Part shown: piece after piece, positions 37,912 through 44,154 of the stretch
How positions within the stretch are numbered: position 1 is the first letter of the stretch
Layout: the number at the start of each line of letters is the position of its first letter
IMG/VR virus record: IMGVR_UViG_3300024520_000144
Location: 1 to 44,154 of that record
Length of the DNA stretch: 44,154 nt
Source of the DNA: a virus
Strand: one strand, 5' to 3'
Position numbers and translations under genes: made by a program
The notes under the pieces: generated by a model
Database searches by the model: none
What the model was told of the DNA's origin: nothing
Seen by the model: the letters and a program-made list of their open reading frames with translations, nothing else

Positions 37912-39132
37912 TCAAAATAATCGCGCCTGTTCACCCCATTCCTCTTTTCGCCTGCGCATTAAATCCAGATATTTGTGATATGCCGCGCTTTTGTGCTGGG
38001 TGAATCCTAGCCCCTTGCACCAGTAATCATTCCGCAACAATGACTTGCACACCCGCCGCCAGCTTGGAACGTCCCGCTTAACTTCCAGAACATAATCTGC
38101 TTCATCTGGAATATCGTCCTCATATCCGCGCTCCATCCACCACTTCCGAAACAGAACTATCTTGTTCTCATAATGCTCTTTTGTTTTTGGTGGCATTGAG
38201 TTGAGCAGCATTTCCGCGAAACTTTTCCACGTATGTCCATCTGGCTTATGGACTTTATGGTATCCGTTGATGTTGCCGCTTTCATTGACGTAAAGCGCGC
38301 CTGAATTTGCGCCATTGACGCGGGCGACAACCCTTGCCCATGTTTCCGGTTCTATCAGATGGAAAAGCCACAGCCCGCGCCTTTGGTCGTCCCCATAAGG
38401 CTGACATATGCGCATGTTGCCCAATGCCACACCTGCCTTAAACATGTATTCGTAAAGATGATTGAAGGGTTTCCCCGTCTTAGCATGGTAAATCCAGATA
38501 TCATCCTGCTTCCAATCATAAATCGGATAGATGTTATAGACATTATCGGTGACTTTTGTCGTCCACTGCTTATTGTCATACCGTGTTTTTGTGGCACTGG
38601 CTATCGTGCGAAAACGATTCAGGCTTTCATCTGTACGAATGCCGACCATGCAGGCGCACTTTTCTCCTTGCGCGTACCATTCGCCAAACAGCGGAACGAA
38701 TTCTTCAAATTCCATGCCAGGATGGAAGAAGTCAAAATAATCGTCATCTGTGATAGAGGTTTCTTCAGGCTCCCTGATCCAATCGTCTTCCCTGCCGCGC
38801 TCCCAGCAGCACCACTTCGGTTCATAAACGCTAACCGCATTCCTCAGGCTGATCGGCAAACAAACCCAGAATACATCTGCCACATCCGCAATATCAGCTA
38901 ACTGATCCCTGGCGTGCTTGATGGTCATCTTGTATTGACCTTCAAGATCAACCAGAAGAACCCCGAACCGTCTGCCACGCTGCCGCGCCTCATCTGCCGC
39001 AATATGCAACATGACGGTCGAATCCTTGCCCGCAGAATACGACAGATACACCTTTTCAAAATGATCGAAGGTGTAGCTGGTTCGCTCTACAGCAGCTTCG
39101 TAGACGTTTTGACCGATATTCCTCTTTGGCAT
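37912..39132 (-). CDS. ibrA: IbrA-like PAPS-reductase-family protein (DUF3440)
   Basis: 406 aa. Residues 28-45 (VYLSYSAGKDSTVMLHIA) are the PP-loop (SxGKDS) of the PAPS reductase/ATP pyrophosphatase superfamily. Long conserved middle with YNIYPIYDWKQDDIWIYHAKTG and MRICQPYGDDQRRGLWLFHLIEPETWARVVARVNGANSGA is typical of DUF3440/IbrA proteins. In E. coli ibrA and ibrB are needed for expression of the Eib surface proteins; the chemistry is unknown. It lies with an IbrB-like gene as usual. Ribosome site AAGGAG before ATG. It could activate sulfur or adenylate a substrate. Confidence 0.85.
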   Translation of the reverse strand: MPKRNIGQNVYEAAVERTSYTFDHFEKVYLSYSAGKDSTVMLHIAADEARQRGRRFGVLLVDLEGQYKMTIKHARDQLADIADVADVFWVCLPISLRNAVSVYEPKWCCWERGREDDWIREPEETSITDDDYFDFFHPGMEFEEFVPLFGEWYAQGEKCACMVGIRTDESLNRFRTIASATKTRYDNKQWTTKVTDNVYNIYPIYDWKQDDIWIYHAKTGKPFNHLYEYMFKAGVALGNMRICQPYGDDQRRGLWLFHLIEPETWARVVARVNGANSGALYVNESGNINGYHKVHKPDGHTWKSFAEMLLNSMPPKTKEHYENKIVLFRKWWMERGYEDDIPDEADYVLEVKRDVPSWRRVCKSLLRNDYWCKGLGFTQHKSAAYHKYLDLMRRRKEEWGEQARLF

Positions 39133-39485
39133 TCCCAGCTCCTTATCGCTTCGTCTGCTTTTGCGTTCGCTTCCACCTGTTGCTGTTCAGTAAGTTCTGA
39201 CCAGGCAGCCCGCACAATGTCTTCAGGACATCGAAAGGCTAGCGCGCAAGCCGCATGACCGATCCATGCCCTTCTGTTCAGGCTTCGATCCGTTAAATTA
39301 TGCTCACATGAATACGTCCATTCATTTGCGACATGCAACATACACTCTCCGTACAAATTCGCGTTTCCGGTAAAGGTGATTGCAAGTTGCAAGTAGTGGC
39401 TTCGGTTATCCACCGATCCCCACATGTTGAATTTGGTTTCTTCCCACTTCCAGTAAGGATGCCAAATCCTATTCAAGTTGTTCAA
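39087..39485 (-). CDS. Conserved protein of the IbrAB cassette, 132 aa
   Basis: The best start is the TTG at 39485, because GGAGG lies six bases upstream inside the end of the IbrB-like gene; the longer frame lacks a site. The C-terminal half (RSLNRRAWIGHAACALAFRCPEDIVRAAWSELTEQQQVEANAKAD) looks like a conserved element I associate with genes next to phage ibrAB. It overlaps the IbrA start by 46 bases, so all three proteins are translationally linked. Probable role is as cassette partner; biochemical function unknown. Confidence 0.7.
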   Translation of the reverse strand: MNNLNRIWHPYWKWEETKFNMWGSVDNRSHYLQLAITFTGNANLYGECMLHVANEWTYSCEHNLTDRSLNRRAWIGHAACALAFRCPEDIVRAAWSELTEQQQVEANAKADEAIRSWECQRGISVKTSTKLL

Positions 39486-40119
39486 TTGAATCCTCCAGAA
39501 TTTCTGCCTCCCATGCCTCACTGAATTCTTTATCCGCGAACATTTCTATCAGGCCGGTAATCTGGCAAAGCCTCAAAACTTCATCTTGATCCATGCCCAA
39601 TTGTTTACCGATCTTTTTCGGTGACCAGTTCCTGCGCTTCAACTCAATAACAATTTCTGCCATCGCGTCTACTTTATGCTTGCCTCTGGCCCTGTTGTGC
39701 CGAATGGTCGAAGCTATGCGGTCGCCACGATCCTCCCTGGACTGCTTGATAACAGAAACCGGCAAATAGCCATGTAACTTTTGCTTAACGTCTTCGCATT
39801 CCTTGCCCACACGGTTTCGGTGAAACCCATCCACAACTTCTGTCACATCATCGTGCTGCCATGCCACAATCGGCTGAGTGTAACCATCAGCCATGATTGA
39901 TAGCCTTAACAGTTCCATTTCCGGTGGAGCAACAGCATTCGGGTTGTAGTCATTCGCCTGTATCTCATCCGCCAATACCCACTGCACGCAATCCACTGGC
40001 TCATCCGCGAACGGGCTTATTGCATGTAATGCTTTGCGGGCTTCGTTGATTGCTGCAACCCTTTCGGCAAGCGGCAGACTAGCAATCTGTTCAGTTATCT
40101 CAGTTATCTGTTTCATCAT
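39469..40119 (-). CDS. ibrB: IbrB-like ParB-domain protein
   Basis: 216 aa. Residues about 45-115 are a ParB/Srx-type nucleotide-binding domain (VQWVLADEIQANDYNPNAV ... DGYTQPIVAW ... EVVDGFHRNRVGKE, with the DGxHR motif). An HTH follows (NWSPKKIGKQLGMDQDEVLRLCQITGL, about 165-190). ParB-type domains bind CTP or act as small nucleases in some families. With IbrA it forms a regulator or DNA/RNA-modifying pair. The ATG at 40119 follows AGGA and overlaps the previous gene. Confidence 0.85.
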   Translation of the reverse strand: MMKQITEITEQIASLPLAERVAAINEARKALHAISPFADEPVDCVQWVLADEIQANDYNPNAVAPPEMELLRLSIMADGYTQPIVAWQHDDVTEVVDGFHRNRVGKECEDVKQKLHGYLPVSVIKQSREDRGDRIASTIRHNRARGKHKVDAMAEIVIELKRRNWSPKKIGKQLGMDQDEVLRLCQITGLIEMFADKEFSEAWEAEILEDSIEQLE

Positions 40120-40351
40120 CACTTAGATTCCTATCCATAATCGCCCTTAACGCCATCGCTGCAATCTGTATGCACTCCCCCCGTCCACTTGCGCCCACTT
40201 CATGCGACTTCTTTTTACGGACATGCTCCCATAATTCGTCCATTTCCTCCGCTACAACCGCATACGCTTCGTGCAAGCTATGAAATCCTGGGTACTGTGC
40301 TTGTGCGCACAGCAACTCATGTTCAACTTCTTTCAATAGTTGTTTAATCAA
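40100..40351 (-). CDS. MazG-like nucleotide pyrophosphohydrolase-type protein, 83 aa
   Basis: Helical, with EVEHELLCAQAQYPGFHSLHEAYAVVAEEMDELWEHV followed by ECIQIAAMALRAIMD. The EExxE spacing (EEMDELW) and second acidic helix match the all-alpha NTP-PPase superfamily, which hydrolyses non-canonical or signalling nucleotides. The start is TTG with GGAG eight bases upstream, overlapping the preceding stop. Short for MazG, but typical of small phage versions. Confidence 0.65.
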   Translation of the reverse strand: MIKQLLKEVEHELLCAQAQYPGFHSLHEAYAVVAEEMDELWEHVRKKKSHEVGASGRGECIQIAAMALRAIMDRNLSDDETDN

Positions 40352-40721
40352 TTAACCCACTCCAAAATTCCTGCACCTTCGCCGCGATTTCCTTCGGCAC
40401 CCGGTATTCTTCCCAGCCGATGTCCGTGAGCAGGTGCAGCAGGAAGTTCTGCGTAGCCAGTATCCGATGCTCCCTGCCGAAGCGTTCCCGGTACAGCCTG
40501 CGATCCTTCGCCATGCTGGGGCCGTCGTAGTATTTGACGATATCGGTCTGCCCGCGATGATGCCAAGGGCACGCACCGTATGTGAACTTGTGCCCCAGAC
40601 GTTTCATTCCCTGAACGATGTGGTGTTCTTCGCAGCGGATGTTCAAATCATTGTTCAGCAGGCAGGGAATGCAGCCGCCGTATGTCTTGATCAGCCTGGT
40701 GCGTTCGCGCATGACGGTCAT
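40344..40721 (-). CDS. Ref-like RecA-dependent HNH nuclease
   Basis: 125 aa from the ATG at 40721 (AGGAG eight bases before; ATGA overlap). GGCIPCLLN ... RCEEHHIVQGMKRLGHKFTYGACPWHHRGQ carries zinc/HNH residues C17, C20, H33-H34, C51, H54-H55. I recognise the Ref family (phage P1 recombination enhancement function), which cleaves at RecA D-loops. PSMAKDRRLYRERFGREHRILATQNFLL is the typical following segment. It links phage DNA repair to host RecA. Confidence 0.8.
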   Translation of the reverse strand: MTVMRERTRLIKTYGGCIPCLLNNDLNIRCEEHHIVQGMKRLGHKFTYGACPWHHRGQTDIVKYYDGPSMAKDRRLYRERFGREHRILATQNFLLHLLTDIGWEEYRVPKEIAAKVQEFWSGLID

Positions 40722-40978
40722 TCGGTTTGCTCCTGTAGGCAAGGCACTTCCCTGCCGAATTCGTTTTTGCACACCTGCACGGGTTCGGGCCGGTTCGCGT
40801 GTTCCCAGACCGGACGCATCAGGTAGACCAGGAACCCCGTGCCGATGATGGCGACGACCATCACCAGCAGGAAGGTCTTCGCCCGTTCCCGGCGTGCGTA
40901 CTCCGTTGCTGCCGCCCTGATCAGTTCTTCCCTGCTGTCAGTTGGTTCCCTGAATGCTGGTCGGGTGCGCTTTGTCAT
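40718..40978 (-). CDS. Single-pass membrane protein, 86 aa
   Basis: A basic N-terminus (MTKRTRPAFREPTDSREELI) and charged helix precede one transmembrane segment (about residues 35-55, TFLLVMVVAIIGTGFLVYLM). A short periplasmic tail with two cysteines (VCKNEFGREVPCLQE) could form a disulfide. Positive-inside charge suggests N-terminus in the cytoplasm. Both ends overlap neighbours as ATGA. Function unknown. Confidence 0.65.
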   Translation of the reverse strand: MTKRTRPAFREPTDSREELIRAAATEYARRERAKTFLLVMVVAIIGTGFLVYLMRPVWEHANRPEPVQVCKNEFGREVPCLQEQTE

Positions 40979-41172
40979 TCCGCAACACCCACTTCATCCT
41001 TCAGTAATTCGATGATGGTGCAAGCGCGATCGATGTCGGGATCGTAGGCACGCTGCGAATGCGTGAACCCCAGTTGAACTTTATCCATATCCTTCAGAAA
41101 GCGTTCCGCTTCTTCGATCAGGTCGGGTTCGTCATCGTAAGGTGACGCGGTTTTCCATTGGTCGTAGCCCAT
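40975..41172 (-). CDS. Small acidic protein, 65 aa
   Basis: The ATG at 41172 overlaps the VRR-NUC stop as TGATG, so the longer frame is not needed. MGYDQWKTASPYDDEPDLIEEAERFLKDMDKVQ begins like many small phage early proteins. The acidic N-terminal half is followed by a helix (DPDIDRACTIIELLKDEV). No motif known. Its position between two nuclease genes hints at a nuclease modulator, but only by context. Confidence 0.65.
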   Translation of the reverse strand: MGYDQWKTASPYDDEPDLIEEAERFLKDMDKVQLGFTHSQRAYDPDIDRACTIIELLKDEVGVAE

Positions 41173-41570
41173 CACTGAACCCCCAGATAAGTCTTGATCG
41201 CATCGATGGCTTCGTCGGCACCGTATGCCAGCCGCTGAAAGTAACCCTGCTGCCCCATCAGCAGCAGCCAATCCTTCTGATGTTCGGTCGCTGCGTTTTC
41301 CGCTTCACTTTTGCAGCGGTAATCCTTGCGGCACTTCTTCATTTCGATCCAGCACCCGTGCATCGTCGTGACCGGGTAGGCAAGGAACAGATCACTGACA
41401 CCCGGTTTCAGTCCCAGCTTTTTGAACTTCTGCCCGGTGCGCGGTGATCGCTGCCCTTCGTTCGGGATCGCAATCAGGAAATCTGCGACCTTGTGCGTCG
41501 TGCCGGGGATGCGCTGGACGCGTGCCCACTGCATGACTGCCATTTGTTCCATGTCTTCCAGGTGAAGCAT
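41172..41570 (-). CDS. VRR-NUC domain nuclease
   Basis: 132 aa. IPNEGQRSPRTGQKFKKLGLKPGVSDLFLAYP, then GCWIEMKK and EHQKDWLLLMGQQGY, match the single-domain phage VRR-NUC family of the PD-(D/E)XK superfamily; D60, E76 and K78 are likely catalytic residues. The fold resembles FAN1 and Holliday-junction-type nucleases. It probably acts in processing recombination intermediates or branches before packaging. ATG overlaps the previous stop (TGATG). Confidence 0.85.
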   Translation of the reverse strand: MLHLEDMEQMAVMQWARVQRIPGTTHKVADFLIAIPNEGQRSPRTGQKFKKLGLKPGVSDLFLAYPVTTMHGCWIEMKKCRKDYRCKSEAENAATEHQKDWLLLMGQQGYFQRLAYGADEAIDAIKTYLGVQ

Positions 41571-41746
41571 CAGCCGCCCCTTTTCGATCCGACCATCGAC
41601 TGCAGCAGCGACCGGATCGCGTTCATCGGGTCACCTGCCGGAATGTCAATGGTGCGGTACTGCTTCGACATGCGACTAAACGGACTGCGCAATCGGCGCA
41701 TGTCCTGCTTTCTTGCCTTCCTGGTCTTCCAGTTGCCGCGCTTCAT
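41570..41746 (-). CDS. Small basic protein, 58 aa
   Basis: Frame starting MKRGNWKTRKARKQDMRRLR with ATGA overlap to the gene before and TGATG overlap to the VRR-NUC gene. Strongly basic N-terminal half, then IDIPAGDPMNAIRSLLQSMVG. May bind nucleic acids or its partner nuclease. Real by its two coupled ends, though no family is recognised. Confidence 0.6.
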   Translation of the reverse strand: MKRGNWKTRKARKQDMRRLRSPFSRMSKQYRTIDIPAGDPMNAIRSLLQSMVGSKRGG

Positions 41747-41937
41747 TCGTCCTGTCTCCTGTTGATCACCGGGAATTTATTGTCACTTTTTAAGTGATAC
41801 GGTTTCCAGTGAATAGTGTGCCCCTGCTCCAATGCGTCCACGATCTTCTTCAGATCATCCAGTGACAGGTCTGCATCTATGGTGCAACGATGTGCGTCCC
41901 CATCCACGTATTCGCCTTGCCAAGCAACGTCACTCAT
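41743..41937 (-). CDS. Hypothetical protein, 64 aa
   Basis: I choose the ATG at 41937 (MSDVAWQGEYVDGDAHRCT), which is nine bases after GGAGG; an ATG at 41946 abuts the site. It has an alpha/beta pattern with ADLSLDDLKKIVDALEQGHTIHWKPYH. No catalytic motif. Coupled to both neighbours. Function unknown. Confidence 0.65.
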   Translation of the reverse strand: MSDVAWQGEYVDGDAHRCTIDADLSLDDLKKIVDALEQGHTIHWKPYHLKSDNKFPVINRRQDE

Positions 41938-42031
41938 TCGCCGCATCCTCCGCAGCGAACTGCCGACAGAGAAGGTACAGAATGATGCCCGCGATCAGCG
42001 GGGCGATTGATAATGCGAGTGCAGTCATCAT
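41930..42031 (-). CDS. Small membrane peptide, 33 aa
   Basis: Short frame (MMTALALSIAPLIAGIILYL then LCRQFAAEDAANE) with one hydrophobic helix and a mixed-charge tail. AGGAG lies seven bases before the first ATG, and the stop overlaps the next gene by eight bases. One of several small membrane peptides in this operon. Function unknown. Confidence 0.55.
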   Translation of the reverse strand: MMTALALSIAPLIAGIILYLLCRQFAAEDAANE

Positions 42032-42138
42032 TGCCTTTCTCCTGTCCGGTGTCTTCGTGGTACTAAAGTAAGGACGCGGTTCTCTCCACCGCCCGAAGTC
42101 AAGCCTAGTCTCTGACCTTTGTTTCCCGGCTTTCTCAT
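42028..42138 (-). CDS. Possible small basic protein, 36 aa
   Basis: Frame starting MRKPGNKGQRLGLTSGGGEN and ending with an ATGA overlap to the membrane peptide gene. No ribosome site is visible. Basic and Gly-rich; may be spurious. The interval 42032-42241 otherwise holds only this and another short frame. Confidence 0.35.
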   Translation of the reverse strand: MRKPGNKGQRLGLTSGGGENRVLTLVPRRHRTGERQ

Positions 42139-42142
42139 AACG

Positions 42143-42211
42143 CTAATTACGCCTTGTCAGTAGGGGCTGGTGCATACGTCGCATCTTCTGCCAGCACGGG
42201 TCCTTAATCAC
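42143..42211 (-). CDS. Possible 22-aa peptide
   Basis: A GTG frame (starting VIKDPCWQKMRRMHQPLLTR) with GGGGGT shortly before it and a stop four bases before the next possible start. The only support is the ribosome site and the need to explain a 200-base gap; I regard it as tentative. Confidence 0.25.
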   Translation of the reverse strand: MIKDPCWQKMRRMHQPLLTRRN

Positions 42212-42241
42212 TGCGACCCCCGAAATTCTGTTGTTGTAGGA

Positions 42242-42343
42242 CTAAATCCAAAGCCAGAAAAGCACGTATGGAATCCCGACAAAAACAAAGATAATCGGCA
42301 TCCCCCACGGCGAATGTATGAACCAGTTCCATAATCGTTTCAT
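42242..42343 (-). CDS. Small membrane peptide, 33 aa
   Basis: Frame starting MKRLWNWFIHSPWGMPIIFV, then FVGIPYVLFWLWI, with one aromatic-rich hydrophobic helix. AGGA lies seven bases before the ATG, 22 bases after the preceding gene. It ends at TAG. Trp/Phe richness suggests interfacial insertion in the inner membrane. Function unknown. Confidence 0.55.
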   Translation of the reverse strand: MKRLWNWFIHSPWGMPIIFVFVGIPYVLFWLWI

Positions 42344-42364
42344 TTCAAATCCTGCCTGTTGTAG

Positions 42365-42622
42365 TCAGTTGACCGGATGCAGAACGAGACAACGGGGCTG
42401 CTTTTTGAGGCTCTCCCACACGTCGTCGTCCATAGCTGCATCTCCCGCTGACCAGTTGGTGTCGTATACCTCTCCGCTCCACGTGCTATCCGGCCTGTAG
42501 ACAGCATCCGCATCAGCGCCGCTCAGAGGCGAATACCCGTTGCCCTCGGCATCCTTTTGCAGAATGACCTCCATATCATCAGGAAGGTCTGCGATTGCCT
42601 GTTTCAGTTCGCTTACTTTCAT
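42365..42622 (-). CDS. Conserved small phage protein, 85 aa
   Basis: MKVSELKQAIADLPDDMEVILQKDAEGNGYSPLSGADADAVY is a pattern I recall from a family of short phage and prophage proteins. No function is assigned to my knowledge. Alpha/beta pattern with acidic C-terminal half and KKQPRCLVLHPVN at the end. ATGA overlap with the gene before. Confidence 0.75.
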   Translation of the reverse strand: MKVSELKQAIADLPDDMEVILQKDAEGNGYSPLSGADADAVYRPDSTWSGEVYDTNWSAGDAAMDDDVWESLKKQPRCLVLHPVN

Positions 42623-43248
42623 TGGGGTTCCTGTCGGTTGTCGTCAGCGGCATCGAGTGAGTTACGCAGATCGGCCACCCATTTGTTGCGAGTGTTGACT
42701 CGCTTAATTTCTTCGTCCCGATGCTTTATGTTGCGCTCCAGACTTTGTTGCGCCGCTGCTCGCTCACGCTCTCGCCATTCTTTCCCGGTTTCGCGTTCCG
42801 GGTGCTTGTCCCAATTACTTCCGCTGCAATCGAAGTCGATGGACTCGACCAACTGCTTGCGCATGAAGGCTTTCAGTTCTTTGTGGTCGAGCGTCGGCGG
42901 CTTCCAGCTATCTACTTCTAAGAGCATTCGTTTGTATCTCATGCGCTGATCCTCGCGGTCCTTACATCGCTCCTTGTAGTCGGCTACGTTTTGCTGAAAA
43001 TCAGTGAGTGCTTCCTTTTCGCAATCCTCGTCGCTCATGGCTCGGATGCTCTCGATGGATTCTTGCGCGCCCTTGATTGCTCTGTCGTTATGCTCCGTGT
43101 TCACCTCGAACTGATCGGGAATTGGCGTTCCTGTCGGCTCGTCGCGCATGGTGATGCAAGCTCCGAAAGCCCGAGCGCAGTCGAGAGCAAAGTCACGGAA
43201 ATCCGTTACTTTTCCTGACTGAACATCACATGTGTATCCGGTTGGCAT
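42619..43248 (-). CDS. Coiled-coil-rich hypothetical protein, 209 aa
   Basis: The N-terminus (MPTGYTCDVQSGKVTDFRDFALDCARAFGACITMRDEPTGTPIPDQFE) is conserved in a widespread phage family of unknown function. A long helical region follows (about residues 60-110, 150-195), rich in Arg, Glu, Lys and Asp, likely to form coiled coils. Good ribosome site (GGAGG, eight bases before the ATG). No enzymatic motif. Confidence 0.75.
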   Translation of the reverse strand: MPTGYTCDVQSGKVTDFRDFALDCARAFGACITMRDEPTGTPIPDQFEVNTEHNDRAIKGAQESIESIRAMSDEDCEKEALTDFQQNVADYKERCKDREDQRMRYKRMLLEVDSWKPPTLDHKELKAFMRKQLVESIDFDCSGSNWDKHPERETGKEWRERERAAAQQSLERNIKHRDEEIKRVNTRNKWVADLRNSLDAADDNRQEPQ

Positions 43249-43291
43249 TGTCTATTCCTCCGTGGTAGCGGGTCGTCGTGCGTCAGTGACC

Positions 43292-43574
43292 CTAGGCCGC
43301 TTCTGGTTCATAAGTGATAGCCCGAAGCTTTCCAATTTTGGCGTCCAGGTCGGCCATCTCACTCAAATGTCGGAGGCGTGCGCTCTCTTTTTGCTTGTTC
43401 AAGCCGTCTACTTGTTTTTGAATGGTGTCCGCTGGTGGTAGCTTGATAAATTCAACCTCGACAGGCTCAGTAAGGCGAACCCATCTATCAGAGCTCTCCA
43501 TGTAATCGGTGACTTCATCGAAGTCACTCCCAGTCGCCCACATCATCAACACGCTTGTAGGTCGCAATTTTCAT
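43292..43574 (-). CDS. Frame-disrupted gene, apparent +1 shift, about 93 aa
   Basis: A very strong ribosome site (AAAGGAGG) and ATGA overlap mark the start at 43574, which encodes MKIATYKRVDDVGDWE and then TGA (43526-43524). The natural continuation lies in the +1 frame from 43525: DFDEVTDYMESSDRWVRLTEPVEVEF ... KLRAITYEPEAA. The context GAG TGA C allows a +1 slip like that of RF2 genes, but a single-base error or mutation would look the same. The alternative start in the second frame has no ribosome site. C-terminal half is a charged coiled coil. Function unknown. Confidence 0.55.
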
Positions 43575-43834
43575 GTCTCCTCCTTTAGTCCGTCGTGGAC
43601 AGGAACTGTGTCCACAATTTTGCCCCGCCCATTTTCCGTGGACAGAGCATTTTTGGCGATCAAGTATGAAACATCCTCGCCATTTTTCGCTTCAATGTGG
43701 TCGAAGAAGAATCTGCCGCCTGAAATTTTCAAATCGACACACCCCCTGACAAGCAGCGTCATTACGGTTTGCAGCAATTTCCATGCAATAGTTCTGTCCC
43801 GAATCTTCCAGATGATGTGAGTCTGTTCATCCAT
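43571..43834 (-). CDS. Hypothetical protein, 87 aa
   Basis: Product MDEQTHIIWKIRDRTIAWKLLQTVMTLLVRGCVDLKISGGRFFFDHIEAKNGEDVSY ... is alpha/beta, one cysteine, no membrane helix. ATG overlaps the DUF551 stop (TGATG), and its end carries the strong ribosome site for the next gene. No family recognised. Confidence 0.7.
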   Translation of the reverse strand: MDEQTHIIWKIRDRTIAWKLLQTVMTLLVRGCVDLKISGGRFFFDHIEAKNGEDVSYLIAKNALSTENGRGKIVDTVPVHDGLKEET

Positions 43835-44037
43835 CAGCCTGACTCCGGGGGTGAGGGTAGGGGCATCCAGTGAGTGATGATTTCCTCATAATATGACCAG
43901 CCGTATTCTGTCCACGACACGATAGCTTGTGGCTCTGAACCCTTCATTTCGGGGTCATCAAATAGATCAGGCGCAAATACCTGATAACTGCCGAACGCTT
44001 CCGGCAATCGGTCCTCAACTGAAATCCACTCACCCAT
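43834..44037 (-). CDS. DUF551 protein
   Basis: 67 aa. MGEWISVEDRLPEAFGSYQVF and THWMPLPSPPE are the two ends of the DUF551 family (W-[IV]-x-V-x-x-R-L-P ... THWMPLPxPP), common in phages of Gram-negative bacteria and of unknown function. It overlaps the gene at 32-385 after circular closure by eight bases. It is the counterpart of the alternative gene beginning in the stub at 1-39. Confidence 0.85.
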   Translation of the reverse strand: MGEWISVEDRLPEAFGSYQVFAPDLFDDPEMKGSEPQAIVSWTEYGWSYYEEIITHWMPLPSPPESG

Positions 44038-44154
44038 CAGCCCGCCCCTCCAAGAACTCCACGCACACGCGGATTGTATTGAGGCTTACATCGTCCCGCC
44101 CATCGCGCTCTGCTCTGTGTGTTTCCGATTTCACAGGGTCATGGATATTTATCC
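44029..44154. repeat. Terminal direct repeat, right copy
   Basis: Right copy of the 126-base repeat at 31-156. Joining here gives a unique length of about 43,998 bp. The gene with its start codon at 44037 lies immediately downstream of the leftward gene at 32-385 after closure, with an 8-base start/stop overlap (ATG inside the end of the upstream gene), which is the same coupled spacing seen elsewhere in this operon. This supports real contiguity. Confidence 0.95.

Noticed and set aside
1-44154. Search by eye for CRISPR arrays, tRNA genes, insertion sequences, integrase or attachment sites
   Set aside because: No regularly spaced repeats, no cloverleaf with a T-arm, no transposase or integrase motifs were found; the repeat proteins at 20007-23665 have diverged coding repeats, not CRISPR-like ones.

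Overview
The window is an essentially complete genome of a tailed double-stranded DNA phage of the long, non-contractile-tail (siphovirus) type. I see a portal, a large terminase, a capsid maturation protease, a major capsid protein, a tail tube, a tape measure and a tail tip, but no sheath. The ends carry a 126-base direct repeat (31-156 and 44029-44154), so the molecule closes into a circle or terminally redundant genome of about 43,998 bp. Bases 1-30 are a divergent stub outside that repeat. GC content looks to be in the mid-50s percent. The lysis proteins (amidase, GTA-type 3-TM holin), the lambda/GTA-like tail tip and the Mu-like head module point to a Gram-negative, probably proteobacterial host. 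The host genus cannot be read from the sequence. There is no integrase, transposase, tRNA gene or DNA polymerase.

Layout. A divergent promoter region lies at 3258-3406. It has a perfect TATAAT on each strand and a nested inverted repeat between them. Rightwards, 3407-8169 is a tightly coupled early operon: small unknown proteins, an ERF single-strand annealing protein, an HNH endonuclease and a YqaJ-type exonuclease. Leftwards, 3209-385 carries a putative regulator, small proteins and a gpO-like replication protein, interrupted by a 1.8-2.2 kb segment that can fold into a structured plus-strand RNA. The leftward run passes through the terminal repeat into 44037-37912: a DUF551 protein, small membrane peptides, a VRR-NUC nuclease, a Ref-like HNH nuclease, a MazG-like protein and an IbrB/unknown/IbrA cassette.

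The late module continues leftwards from 37854 to 8153: TerS, TerL, a portal-MuF fusion, a putative decoration protein, a protease with nested scaffold, a DUF2190-like cement protein, the major capsid protein and a terminator. An 11-kb island (30287-20007) then separates the capsid gene from the connector genes. It encodes two tiny basic proteins, a sulfotransferase, a three-domain GT4/methyltransferase/GT2 enzyme, a Calx-beta/glycosidase-like protein and two repeat-rich proteins. Connectors, tail tube, frameshifted tail chaperones (G/GT), tape measure, distal tail protein, hub, NlpC/P60 peptidase, tip protein J, amidase and a membrane-protein lysis cluster follow.

How the genes work together: Erf and the YqaJ exonuclease form a recombination pair, probably serving genome circularisation on host replication machinery. 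Nearly every gene starts within its neighbour's stop codon, implying extensive translational coupling. The most unusual content is the island of sugar-, methyl- and sulfate-modifying enzymes beside capsid-associated proteins, which suggests chemical decoration of the virion or of the host surface. The IbrAB-like cassette and the structured RNA are the other leads.
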